This document shows positions 23,508 to 35,500 of a stretch of DNA of 64,000 bases, one piece after another. The translations under genes and the position numbers were made by a program. Below the pieces are notes generated by a model. That model worked only from the letters and a program-made list of their open reading frames with translations, was not told the origin of the DNA and did no database searches. Location: the NCBI GenBank assembly GCA_030762895.1, contig CM061066.1, positions 10,072,047 through 10,136,046 of the forward strand, written 5' to 3'. Positions within the stretch are counted from its first letter, which is position 1, and each line of letters starts with the position of its first letter. The stretch comes from Sophora flavescens (lineage: Eukaryota > Streptophyta > Magnoliopsida > Fabales > Fabaceae).

Positions 23508-24380
23508 TTAGAAATTATTTTATGCTAAAATTAGTGGTTTAGGTCAAAAATAGGTTCTGGGTCAAAATTTAGGTTTTGTGGGTCAAAAATAGGGTTCAAA
23601 ATTAGGGTTTTTCGATCGAATTAGGTTTTGGGCCGTAATTGGGGGTTTATCGTGCATCAGTAGTTCCGGGTCAAACAGGCATTTGGTTATTTGGGGTCAA
23701 AATTTATTTCTTGGGTTCAAATTAGGTTTCCTCTGGGGTCAAAATTAAGGTTTGGGGGTGGTTTCAATTGCCAGTGGTTTCAGTACAAAAACAAAGGACT
23801 AGGGGGTTTCTTGGGTCTAAATTGGGTAGGTTGAGGATCAGGGTTTTGGCCCAAATTCGGCTTCTAATGTACCATGTGCTCAAGCCTGAGTTAAAAATGG
23901 TTTCCTCAGACAAAATAGGTTAGAATTTGGGTTTTCGGGTTCAAATTATGGCCCTGGGGTCAAAAATGGTGGTTCCTAGTTAAATGTAGGTTCTGGGTTA
24001 ACTTTAGGTTTATGGTCAAAATTTAGGAAGTTTGGTACAAAATTGGGGTAAGGTTAGATAAAATTAGGATTTTTGGGTTCAAATTTAGGGTTCCGCTTTA
24101 AATTTAGGTCTCTCGGGGTCAAAAAATAAAGGTTCGCATTAGGTTTTGGGGTCTAATTGTGGTTTCAAGTTAAAATTAAAGCCAGTTATGTCAATAAAAT
24201 TTCCATGGTCCAAATTAGGATTTTCGGGGTCAAAATTAGGGTTTTGAGTAAAAAACAGGCTCAGAATGTGTAACTATGGCTGGGGGAATTTGAAATGGGG
24301 TCCAAATTGGGTTGTAACTCTGGGCTTCGTCCAAATTAATGTGCCTGCCTGAAAGTTAAAAAAAAGGTTTGGGACAAAAA

Positions 24381-24585
24381 TAAAGTCACAATTGCATTTT
24401 AACTAAATTCAGGCCTGGTCCAAATTTCAGTGGTCCTCGGTCACAATTGCACACATCGTCCTTAGGCTCCTCAGTCAAACCGAGGCCAGCAATGCACCTA
24501 GGGCCTGGACTAAAATCAGGTCCGGGTCAAATCCCTGGGCTCTATCAGCACTGGGTCCTAATCAGGCCTTCCTTGGTTCAAATTT
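24381..24585 (+). repeat. C-enriched patch within the corrupted satellite
   Basis: Positions 24481-24540 contain 18 C and 18 G, against 5 C in comparable 60-base clean stretches. The monomer rhythm is still visible: words such as GGTCCAAATTT and GGTCACAATTG sit where GGTCAAAATTAG is expected. The patch therefore looks like altered satellite and not an inserted unique sequence. No open frame of note crosses it. Confidence 0.6.
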
Positions 24586-26699
24586 AGGTTGTAGGATCAA
24601 AATTAGGTTTCTGTGTCAAAATTGAAGTTTTACGTTTGAATTGGGGATGTGGTTAAAATTAGGGTTTAGGGCTTTAACTAGGATTTTGGTTTAAAATAGG
24701 TTTTTGTGTAGAATTGTGTGGTCTCGGGGTCGTAATTGTGGCTCTGGGTCAAAAATTAGGGCTCCGGGGTTATAATTTGCCTAACAAAATTTGATTTGGG
24801 GTCAAAATTAGGTTTCGGTTTGAATTTAGGTTTAATAAAAATTTGGTTTGGGTCAACATTAGGTTTTGGGTTTGAATTTGGTTTTGAGTTTAAAAGGTAT
24901 TTGGATCAAAATAGCTGTTTAGAATTAATGTTTTGCTAAAATTAGATTTAGTGGTCAAAAATGTGGTCTGGGTCAAATTTAGGCTCTCAAATAAAAATAG
25001 GGTGGTTCAATTAGGTTTTTGACTGTGAAAAAATTAGGTTTGTGCACTAGGTTTCTTGAAATGCACTGTGGTCTATCGTACCAGTGGCATTTGGTTAATT
25101 TGGGTCAAAATCTGGTCAGTTCAAACAGATCTGTGGTCTGGACTAGGTCTAGAGTAAAAACAAGGGTTTTCGGGGTCTAAATATTGTTAGAATTGGGAGC
25201 CTGGGGTCGTAACTGGCCTCTTAGCCCAAATTGGGTTTCGACTGCAAATTAAGGTGTCGGGTTTCTTGAAAGTTAAAAAAATGGTTTCGGGACAAAAATA
25301 CGGTTGACTTTGGCTTTCGGGGTCTAAATTAGTGGCCTGTCAAATCAGGTTCCTGAGGAAATCAAATTTAGTGGTTCGGGTTAACTTTAGGGTTTAGGGT
25401 CAAAATTTAGGGTTTTGGTACAAAATAAAGTTAGAATTAGACTTTGGTTCAAACAGGTTTGTAGGACTCAAATTGTGTGGTTTAGGCTTGGACTAGGTTT
25501 AGTGGTTAAAAATAGGGCTTTTGGGTCAAATTTGTGGTTCCGTTTAAATTTAGGGTCTGGTCAAAAATAGGTTCGTATTAGGTTTGGGGTCGACTAGGCT
25601 TGGGTCAAATTAGGGCTTCAAGTTATTTTCTGGGGTCAAAATTTCATTGGGTCCAAATTGTGGTTTGGGTCAAAATTAGGTTTTAAGTAAAAATAGGTTT
25701 TTGGGACAAAATAAGGTTACAATTAGGTTTTGTCTAATTAGGTTAGGGAAAATTGGGGTTTCGGGTCCAATTATGTAATGGGTTTTGAGTTGCAAAAAAA
25801 TGGTTTCTGGGGACAAAAATGGGGGATGTAATTTGGGTTTTGGGTCTAAATTAGGTCTCTGGGTCAAAATTAGGTTCCGAGTTAAATGTAATGGTTCTCA
25901 AAGCTAACTTTAGGCTTGTGGTCAAAATTGTGGTTTCGTACAAAAATAAAAGTTAGAATTAGGATTTTGGTTCAAATTAGGTTTAGGATCAAAATTAGTG
26001 GTTTTCAATGTACCAGGTTTAGGCTTTGAAAAATTAGTGGTTTTGGTCAAAATTAGGGTTTTGAGTAAAAATTAGGTTTCTTGGGGACAAAATAGGTTAG
26101 AATTAGTTTCGGGGTCTAAATTAGTGGTTATAATTGGGTTTCGTGGTCCTAAATTAACGTGTCGGGTTTCCTTTTGAGTTAAAAGTATGGTTTTGTGGGA
26201 CAAAAATAGGATGCAATTAGGTTTTTGGGGTCTAAATTAGGCTTTTGGGTCTAAATTAGTGGTCTCTGGGTCATAATTGGGGGAAGAAGGGTCAAATTTG
26301 GGTTCATGAAATTTAGGGTTTGGGTCAAAATTTACAGTGGCTTGAGACTAAAAATTAGGTTCTAAGTTAAATTTAGGGTTTAAGACAAAAATAGGTTCAA
26401 TTAGGTTTTGGTTCAAATTTAGGGTTTAGGATCAAAATTGGGGGTTTCTGGGTCAAAAATTAGGGTTTAGGCTTTGAATTTGGGCTTAGTAATAAAATTA
26501 GGCTTTGGCTTTAATTAGAGTTTGGTTTAAAATAGTTTTTTTTGTAGAGAATTAGGTTTCTTGGGGCTCTAATTGAGGCTCGGTTATAATTTGGTTTGGT
26601 CAAAATTTTATTTTGGGTCAAAATTAGGTTTTCGTTTGAACAGTGGTTTGGGTCAAAATCTCTAGGTTTTGGTTCGAAATTTAGGGTTTCGGGGTCAAA

Positions 26700-27000
26700 A
26701 TTAGGGTTTTGGGTTGGTTTGTGAATTTGGGGGGGAGGGTTTTTTGAGCAGTGGCTGTGGGTGGGGGGTTTTGGATCAAAAATGTATTAGAATTAAGGTT
26801 TTGCGTAAAAATTGTGGTTTAGGGTGAAAAAAATAGTATTCGGTCAAATTTAGGGTTTTGGGTCCAAAAATGTGGTTTGGCGAAATTAGGTTTTTGGGAC
26901 TGTAATTAGGTTCTTGGGGGGGGGGCCGTGGGGGAATTAGGCTCTCGGGCCTGTGACAGTGGTCTCCGGTCAAAATTAAGGGGGGGGGTAAGATTTGGTC
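26700..27000 (+). repeat. G-homopolymer-rich corrupted patch
   Basis: The patch holds repeated long G runs (26727-26733, 26763-26768, 26916-26925 and 26980-26988) and shows GC-rich words such as GGGCCTGTGACAGTGG between recognisable monomers (GGATCAAAAATG, GGTCAAAATTAAG). The local consensus appears unreliable. A long minus-strand open frame crossing this patch reads as a proline-rich translation of reversed satellite and is not a gene. Confidence 0.6.
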
Positions 27001-27789
27001 ATTTTGGGTCAAAATTTTATTTCTTGGGTTCAAGTAGGCTTGGTCAAAATTAAGGTTTAGGGTTTGAATTAGGGTTTGAGTACAAAATAAAGGGTTTTAG
27101 AATTGTGGTTCTCTGTGTCCAAATTGGGGAGTAGACTAGGTTTGGCCCAAATTCGCTTCAATAAAATTAAGGTGTCGGGTTTTGAGTTAAAAAAGGGTTT
27201 TGGGACAAAACGGGTTAGAATTGGCTGGGTCTAAATTAGTGGTCTCTGGGGTCAAAATTGGTGGTCTCCGAAAGTTAAATGTAGATCTGCTAACTTTGGG
27301 CTTCAGTAGGTCAAAATTTAGGTTTCGTACAAAAATAAAGTTAGGGGAATTAGGATTTTGGGTCTAAATTTAGGTTTAGGATCAAAAATTGTATCAATAA
27401 ATTAGGGGTTTAGGCTTCTTAATTAGGGGTTTCAGTGGTTAAAATATGGTTTGGACAAAAATAGGTTAGAATTATGGTTTTGGTTCAAATTTAGTGGTCT
27501 CGTGATCAAAATTAGTGGTTTTGGGTCAAAATTTTATTATTTGAATTAGGGTTTAGGGTTAAAAATGGGGGTTTTGTGTCAAATTTAGGGTTCTCGGCTT
27601 AAATTTAGGGTCTGGGTCAAAAATAGGTCTGGGATTAGGGTCAGGTCGAATTTGTTGTAGCTGGGTCAAAATTAGGCTTTGGGTGTATTTTGTAATGTAC
27701 CCTGGTTTTGGGTCAAAATTAGGTTTGGGTCAAAATTAGGTTAGAATTTGGGTTTGGGGTTCAAATTAACGTGGGTCGGGTTTTGAGTT

Positions 27790-30700
27790 AAAAGTGGGGG
27801 TTAGGGTTTTGGACAAGAATTTAGCATTAGTGGTTTAAAATTGGGTATTGGGTAAAAATAGGGTTCGGGCTAAATTAGGTGTAGGTTAAGAATTTAGGTT
27901 TTTAGGATTTTAAATTGAGGTTTGGGTTAAATTTAGGGTTTTGGTTCAATTTAGGGTTAGGGGTTAAATTTAGGGTTTGGATCAAAGTTTGTTCGGGTTG
28001 AATTGGGGTTTGGGTTAAATTAGGGTTTTTGGGACAAAATAAGGACCTTTAGGAAGGGTTTTGGTGTTCAAATTTAGGGTTTCGGTTCCAATTTTGGGTT
28101 TGGGCTTTGAATTAGGGTTTTTGGGTTAAAATTAGACTGGTTGGTCTAATTTAGGGTTTTGGGTCATCATTTGGTTTTGGGTCAAATTTGTTTTTTTGCT
28201 CAGGAATTAGGGGTTTAGTCAAATATAGGTTTCGGGTAAGAATTAGGGTTTTATGTTTGAATTGTGGATTTGGGTGAATATAGGGTTTTGGGGTCAAAAT
28301 TGGGTTTGGGTCAAATTAGGTTCGAATTAGTTTATTCGAGTTGTGTGGTGTCAAAATTAGGGTTTTGGGTAAAGGTGGTTTTGGGTCTAAATTAGGTTTG
28401 GCTTTGGGATTTGGTTTTGGTTAAATTTAGGGTTTGGGTCAAAATTAGGATTTTGGGTTTGAATTAGGGTTTTGAGTAAAAAATAGGGTTGGGAAATAGG
28501 GTTGGTTCGATTTAGGGTTTGGGGTAAGATAGGGTTGAGTCAAGGGGTTTGGGCTAAAATTGGGGTTTGGGGTCCCCAAGCGGTTTTTGACTAAATTAGG
28601 TGTAAGGTGTAGATGTGTTTTGAGTCAGAGTTGGGCCTGATATAATTGGGAATTTGGGTCAAGGGGGTCAAAATTAGGTTTCTGGGAAGTTTAGGGAGTT
28701 AGGTACCAGATTTAGGGTCAGAATTTTGGGTTTTGGGTCAATTATAGGCTTTAGGGTTTGGTGGGTTTGGATTAAAATAGGGTTTGGGTCAAAATTTATT
28801 GAGTTGGATTGGGGTTTTGCGTTAGAATATAGGGTTTTGGGTCAAATTTGGGTTCTTGCTTCAAATCTAGGGTTTGGGTAAAAGTGGGGGTTCAGATGGG
28901 GTTTTGGGTCGACTTAGGGTTTTTGGGGTCAAAATTGTGCCTTGGGTTTGGGGGGTTATTTTTGGGGTCAAATTACTGCTTGGGTCCAAAATAGTGTAAA
29001 ATTGTTTTGGAGGGAAAAATAGGTTTGGGACAAAAATAGATTAGAATTAGGATTTTTGGGTCAGAATTGGGGTTTGGGTCCAAATCGGTTGGTTTGGTTA
29101 AAAGTTTAGTTAAAAAATAGGGTTATTGGGTCCAAACCTCGTTTTGAGTTTTTAAATTGGGTATTGCGTTAAGTTAGTTACGGGTTAAATTAGGTTCAGG
29201 GTCCAAATTAGGCTTCAGGGAAAATTAGGGATAAAATTAGGTTTTGGGATTAGAGTAGAGTTTGGGACTAAAAGGGATCGAATTAGGATTATTCTGTCTA
29301 AATTTAGGTTTTGGTCAGAAATTAGGTTTGGGTCAAGATTAGGTTTAGGGTTTGAATTAAGGTTTTGGGTTAAAATTGTGGTTTGGGTTTAATTTAGAGT
29401 TTGATTTGTATTAGAATGCGGTTTTTTGGCTCTGAATTTAGGTTGTTTGCTTTGAATTAGGTGTTTTCGGGGGTACAATTAGGTCTAGGTCAAATTTAGG
29501 GTTGTGGTGCCTTCTCAGAATTTAGGCTTTTGGGCTGAATTTTGTTTCCAGTAAAATCTGGCCTCGTGTCAAATTTAGGGTTTTGGGTCAATTAGGGTTT
29601 CGGGTTGGAATTGGTTTTTGAGTTAAAAAAGGGTTTGGGTGACAAAAATAGAGTTAGAATTAGGGTTTTCAATGTGGAAAATTAGGTTTAGGGTAAATGG
29701 GGGTCGGCTTGAAATTTAGGTTTTTGGGTTAAAATATCGGTTTTGATTTAGGGTTTTGGTTTGTGTAGGTTTTTGGCTAATTAGGTTTTGGTGAGGTTAG
29801 GTTCTGGGTCAAATTCTCGTTGGTGTTTTGGGGTCAAATTTCTAATGTTTAGCTCAAGTTAGTGGTTTGGGTGGAACTCAGGCTACTGGTTTGGGGTTAG
29901 GTTTCGAGTCAAAAAAGGTTAGAATTAGGGTTTTGGGGTCTAAATTAGGGTTAGAATTAAGTTTTTTGGTCTTAATTAGGGTTTTGGGTTAAAAATTTAG
30001 GGTTGGTCTTAAATTTATGGTTTTGTGGGTTAAAATTAGGAGTGGATAGAATTTGGGTTTTGGGGACTAGATTATTGGGTCAAATTATAGTCGGGGTTAT
30101 AGGATTGGTCAAAATTTAGTTTTGGAGTCAAAATCTGGAGTGGATTTAGAAAATTGGGTTTGGAGTGGGATTTGGGTTTGAATTTGTTGTTTGTGATAAG
30201 ATTAGGGTTTTGGAGTTTGGATTTGGGTTTTAGGGGTTGAAATTTGGGTTTAGCTTTAGTTGAGGATTTTGGGGTTTAAATTAGGTTTTGGTGAGAATTG
30301 TATTCGGTCAAATTTGGGTTTTGGGTCAAAATTAGGGTTTTGGGGTTTAATTGGGGTTGTGGTTAAATTTAGGGTTTGGGTCAAAATTAGGGTTGTTTGA
30401 ATTAGGTTTTGGGAGAAAATTGTGGTTTTGGGGTAAATAGGGTTTGGGATCGAATTTGGGGTTTAGGGTGGTAAAAATAGGTGAATTAATTATGGGTGGT
30501 TGGAGTGTAGAATTAGGGTTTCTGGGTCAAATATTAGGGTTTTGATTTAGTTTTGGTCCAATTATGTTTGGGCCGAATAGGTTTTCGGTTGAAAATTTTG
30601 GGTTAAAATTAGGTTTTGGGTTTTTTCGTTTTTGGCAAAATTTCGTTTTGGGTCCAAATTAGAGTTTGAGGTTTGAATTAGGTTTTGGAGTAAAAAAAAG

Positions 30701-30950
30701 TGGTTTTGGGACAAAAAATAGGTTGGGGAGTTACGGTTTGTCGTTAGAATTGGGGTTTGGTTCTAAATTAAGTCTTAGTTAAATTTTTGGGTGCAAAAAA
30801 GGGTACAATTAGGGTTTTGTTCTAAATTAGGTTTTGGTCTAAATTGGGGCTTGATTATTTAATTAGGCTAAGGGTCAAATTTGGTTTGGATCAAATTTAG
30901 GTTTTGGGTCAAGATTTTGGTTTGGGATTTAATTTAGGTTTGGGTAAATT
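27790..30950 (+). repeat. Moderately corrupted satellite, transition between array types
   Basis: Monomers are easier to read than to the left, but bases are dropped in most of them. Left-type order can be recognised at about 30785-30905 (ACAATTAGGG, two TCTAAATTAGG words, then a degraded GGTCAAATTT), which follows about 5110-5230 of the left unit. From about 30960 the order follows the right-hand unit, and the block around 30960-31050 is common to both units. The switch therefore lies near 30.9 kb inside shared sequence. No coding or RNA feature is seen. Confidence 0.6.
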
Positions 30951-32233
30951 TAGGGTTTTGTGGACAAAAATAGGTTCAATTAGGGTTTCGGTTCAAATTT
31001 GGGTTTAGGCTTTGGAGTAGGGTTTAGGGTTAAAAATAGGAGTTTGGGTCAAATTTAGGGTTCAGTTTAGAATTTAGTTTTGGAGTCCAAGAATTAGGTT
31101 TTCGGTTAAGAGTGGGTTGCATTATTGGTGGGTTTAGGGTCAAGAATTGGAGTTTGGGTTGAATTAGGGTTTGAGTTAAAAAAAAAAGAGTTTAGAGGCA
31201 AAAATAGAGAGTTAGAATTGGGGTTGGTTCAAATTTAAGGTTTAGGATCAAGAATTGGGGTTGGGCTTTGAATTAGGTTTTGGGTTAAAAAATTGGTTTT
31301 TATTTCTAAGTGGGTTTGGAGTGAAATTTGGGTTTGGTGAAAAATTAGTGCTGCAGGTAATAAGTTGGGTTAAGGTGAATTTGGGTTTGGAGTCAGCAGT
31401 GGGGTTGGATTTGAATTCGGTGTGTGGGTCAAGTCGGTTTGGAGTGATTAGAGTTTTGGGTCAAAAATAGGAGTTAGGAGTAGGGTTTGAAATTACAAGT
31501 AGGGTTGGGAGTGCAGGTTTTGGAGTGCAAATTGGGGATTTGGAGTTTAAATTTAGGATTCTGTCTTAAATTTAGGGTTAGAAGTCCAAAATTTAGGGTT
31601 TTGGATTAAAATTAGGGTTTTGGACAAAAATAGGGTTGGGAGTAGGGTTTAGTTGAATTTAGGGTCAAAATTAGGAGTTTAGGCTTTGGAGTGGTTTAGG
31701 TCAAAATTTGGTTTTGCTCAAAATTGGGGTTTAGGGTTTGAATTAATGTTTTGTGTCGAGGTGGGGCTGCAGGTTATAATTTGGGTTTTGGGTCAAGAAT
31801 TTCGAGTTTGGCTCAAGGAGTGGGTTTTAGGAAGTTTAATTAAGTTTAGGTAAGAAGTGAGTTACAGGTCAGGTGAGGTTTGGAGTCCATGATAAGTTAA
31901 GGTTTGAATTAGGTTGAGTTTAAACAAGGTTTTGGGTCAAAATAAGGTTAGGAGTAGGGTTTTACGTTAAAATTAGGGTTTTAGGTGAAAATAGGTTCTT
32001 GGTCAAATTTAGGGTTTAGGGTAGAAAATAGGAAAGTTCGAATTAGGGTTTTGGAGTGGAGTGGGGTTTTGGGTCAAGAGTGGGAAACTTTAAGTTATTT
32101 GAGTCCAAGATCTTGTTTTGGGTCAAAAATAGGTATAAACTTTTGAAGTTGAGAAATGGTTTTAGAAAAAAACAAGGTTGTGGTTTGGAGTGCGTTTTGG
32201 AGTCAAAATTGGTTTGGAAGTCAGAATTTAGGG

Positions 32234-32528
32234 TTTTGTGTTTGGTAATTTTAAATTAAAAAAAGTTTTAAGTCAAAAACAAAATTAAAGTAAATTTCTT
32301 GAATTAAGATATCAAAATGAATAGTTATGATTTATATTCAAGTGGAAAACGAAATTTGTTTGGATGTTAAGTTAAGATTTCTGAAGTCAAGTACAAAACC
32401 TTTGGAAATTTATTTTGCGTCAAGTGCAGTTTGAATTAGAGTAGAGTTTTAGGTCAAGAGTAAGATTTAAAGTTTAGATGCGTTTGAAGTTTAAGCAGAG
32501 TTTTAGGACAAAACAATTTGGTTAAAGT
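32234..32528 (+). repeat. GGG-free, A/T-rich island that stays in HOR register
   Basis: No GGG occurs for about 295 bases, whereas clean sequence has one every 20 bases or fewer; positions 32281-32340 contain only 6 G and 3 C. It is not an insertion: it begins right after the unit word TTTTGTGTTTG (32234) and passes through the unit word TTATTTTGCGTCAA (32410). The two words are 176 bp apart here and 197 bp apart in the clean copy (51826 and 52023). Inside, words such as AAGTCAAAAACAAAATTAAAG match GGGTCAAAAATAGGGTTAGAATTAAGG with G runs read as A. It is therefore the normal satellite with G runs lost. Confidence 0.75.
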
Positions 32529-35500
32529 GGGGGTTTAGTTTCAGAGTAGGAGTTTAGAGCTTTGAATAGGGTTAAGTTAAAAATAGGGTTAGGCTTAAAT
32601 TTAGGGTTAAGGTTAGAATTTAGGGTTTTGGGTCAGAATTTAGGTTTTCGGTTAAAAATTAGGGTTGTGTTAGAATTTAGGGTTTTGAGTAAAAAGGAAG
32701 TTGGGATTTCCAGTTGAATTAGGGTTTTGAGTTAAGGGGGGTTTTTAGGACAAAAATAGAGTTAGGAGTAGGGTTTGGTTCAAATTTAGGTTTGAGATCA
32801 AAGTTAGGGTTTAGGCTTTGAATTGGGAGTTTTGGGTTAAAATTGGTTTGTGTCTAAGTAAAGGTTTTAGGTGTTTAGGTTTAGGTAAAGTAGTACTACA
32901 GAAGTAACAAGTTGGGTTTTGCAGTCAAGTTTAGGTTTGGGTCAACATTAGGGTTTAGAATTTGAGTCGGTGTGGGGGGTAGTTTGGGTGAGTAGATTTT
33001 GTGGGTGGGGGTTTGGTCTTTAAGTTAGTGGGTTTTGGGTCTAAGTGGGTTTGGGTTAAATTAGGAGTTATGCTTAGAATTTGGGTTTGAAGTCAAAATT
33101 TAGGTTTTGGATTAAGAGTAGGGTTTTGGACAAAATATAGGGTTAGGATGGGGTTTTGGTTGGTTTAGAGTTCAAAGTGGGGTTTAGGCTTTGAATTAGG
33201 GTTTGGGTCAAAATTTGGTTTTGCTCAAGTTGAGGTTTGGGTTTGAATTAATGTTTGTTGGGTGGGGCTACAGGTTATAATTTGGTTTGGGTCAGAGTTT
33301 GCAGGTTGGCTCAGAGTGGTTTTAGGGTTTGAATTAGGGTTTTGGGTAAGAGTGGGGTTGGGTCCAGGTTTAGGGTTTGGGTCAACATTAGGGTTTAGGG
33401 TTTGAATTGGGGTTCAGTTTGAAATAGGGTTTGGGTCAAAAATAGGGTTAGAATTAGGGTTTGCGTTAATTGGGTTTGGGTCGAAAATCGGGTTCTTGGT
33501 CAAATTTAGGGTTTAGGGTAAGTAGGGGTTGAATTACGGTTTGGGGTCGAATGGGTTTTGGGTCAAAATTGGGGCTTTGGGTTATTTTGGGTCGGGACTT
33601 TGTTTTGGGTCAAAATGAGTGTCGACTTTGAGAGTTGAGAATGGGTTTGGGAAAAAAATAGGGTTTGAGTTTGAATGCGATTTTGGGTCAAAGTCGGGTT
33701 TGAGTCAAATTTAGGGTTTGTGTTTGAATTTGGTTTGAGTTAAAAGGGTTTGGGTCAAAATAGAGGGTTAGTGGGTTTCGCGTGAAAGTGGGGGTTAGGT
33801 TCAAAGTGATCTTGGGTGGAATTTAGGGTTTTGGGTGAAAGGTTCGAATAGGGTTTTGGATCAGAATTAGGTTTTGGGTCTAAGTTGGGCTTTGGGTTAT
33901 TTTGCGTCAAAATTTGGTTTGGATCAAATTAGGGTTTGGGTTGAAATTAGGGTTTAGGGTTTGAATTAGGGTTTTGAGTAAAAAATAGGGTTTTGGGACA
34001 AAAATAGGGTTAGAGTTGGGGGTTCGGTTCAAGAATTTAGGGTTTAGGCTTTGAATTAGGGTTTAGGGTTTAAATAGGGTTTGGGGTCAAATTTGGGGGT
34101 TCGATTTAGGGTTTGGGTCAGGTTGGTTTGGTTAAATTAGGGTTGTGTTAAATTTAGGGATTTAGGATGAGTGAGTTTGGTTAAGTGAGTTTTGAGTTAG
34201 AAGGTTTTAGGACAAAAATAGAAGTTAGAATTAGGGTTTTGGTTCAGAATTTAGGGTTTAGAGATCAAAATTAGGGTTTGGAAGCTTTGAATTAGGTTTG
34301 GGTTAAAAATTGGTTTGTGTTAAGGTGGGGTTGGGTTTGGGTGGGTTTGGATTAAAGTTAGTGCTCTGGGGTATAGGGTGGGTTATGGTCATTTAGGGTT
34401 TTGGTCAAGGTTGGGTTTGGAGGTCGGTGTGGGGTCCAAAGTACGGTTTTAGTGATAGAGGTTTTAGGTCAAAAATAGGAGGTTAGAATAGGTTTGGGTC
34501 TAAGTAGGGTTAGATGGGTTTTGGGTGGCAAGGGTTTGGGTTAAATTTGGGATCTGTCTTAAATTTAGGGTTTAGGAAGTCTAAATTTGGGGTTTGGATT
34601 AAGAGTAGGGTTTAGGATAAAAATAGGGTTGAGTTGGGGTTTTGGCAAATTTGGAGGGTAAAGGGGTTAAGCGTTGAATTTAGGGTTTGAGGTCAAAAAT
34701 TTGGTTTTACTCAAGTAGGTTTGGGGTTTGAATTAATGTTTGGGTCCGGAGTGAGCCCCCGAGGTTATAATTTGGGTTTGGTCAAAATTTGGGTTTGGCT
34801 CAAGTTGGGTTTTAGTTGGAATAGGGTTTTGGGGTGGGGTGGGGTTAAGGTCAGGTGGGGTTTTGGGTCTTGTTAGGGTTTAGGGTTGGGTGGGTGGAGT
34901 TTAAATAGGTTTGGGTCAGAAATAGGGAGAGAATTAGGGTTTCGCGTTAAAATTAGGGTTTTGGTGAAAATAGGGTTCTTGGTCAGAAATTGGGTTTAGG
35001 GTAAATAGGGTTCGAATTAGGGTTTGGGGGGGGTGGGGTTTTGGGTCCAAGTTGGGCTTTGGGTTATTGGCAGGTCTGTTTTGGGTCAAAAATAGGTGTC
35101 GACTTGAGGTTGAGAAATGGGTTTTGGGAAAAAAATAGGGTTTCGGGTTTGAGTTGATTTTGGGTCAAAGTGGGGTTTTGGGAGGTAGGGATTTGTATTT
35201 GGTGGTTTTTGAGTTAAAGGGTTTGGGTCAAAAATAGGGTTAGAATTGGGTTTGCGTTTAAGTGGTTTAGGTTCAAAATAGAATCTGGGTCAAATTTAGG
35301 GTTTTGGAGGGTCGAATTAGGGTTTTGAATCAGAGTGGGGTTTGGGTCTAGAATTAGAGCTTTGGGTTATTTTCGTCAAAATTCGATTTGGATCCAAGTT
35401 AGGTTTTGTCAAGGGTAGGGTTTAGGGTTTGAATAGGGTTTGGTAAAAATAGGGTTTTGGGACAAAAATAGGGTTAGGTAGGGTTTCGGTTCAAATTTAG

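Larger units (their letters stand above)
19313..27790 (+). repeat. Heavily corrupted satellite, probably left-type modules
   Basis: The 19-20 bp rhythm of GTCAAAATT, TTAGG and GGGTC words continues, but almost every monomer is damaged. TTAGGG very often reads TTAGG, TTGTGG or TTAGTGG, and TTTTGGG often reads TTTGGG or TCTCGGGG. Blocks similar to the left unit can be recognised: 19770-20030 follows the order of 4565-4850, with GGCTC..TTATAATTTGGG, then a GAGTTAAAA word, then a degraded GCTTTTGCGTTAAAATT. TTATAATTT landmarks fall at 19796, 21809, 23339, 24780 and 26584, spaced 2013, 1530, 1441 and 1804 bp, so no fixed HOR length can be read by eye. No coding potential is seen. Poor consensus next to a gap is the likeliest cause; real decay is the alternative. 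Confidence 0.75.

Noticed and set aside
24381..24585. GC-rich exon-like or CpG-island-like sequence.
   Set aside because: Monomer rhythm continues through it, there is no usable open frame, and it is only about 200 bp within corrupted sequence.
26776..27033. Longest open frame of the window, 85 codons on the minus strand, proline-rich.
   Set aside because: It lies in the G-homopolymer-corrupted patch and is the reverse-strand reading of damaged satellite (CCC runs give proline). Frame continuity depends on unreliable bases.
32234..32528. Insertion of a mobile element or unique A/T-rich DNA.
   Set aside because: Unit landmarks lie at the correct positions at both ends and inside; no terminal repeats or target duplication are seen. 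It is the expected segment with G runs lost.
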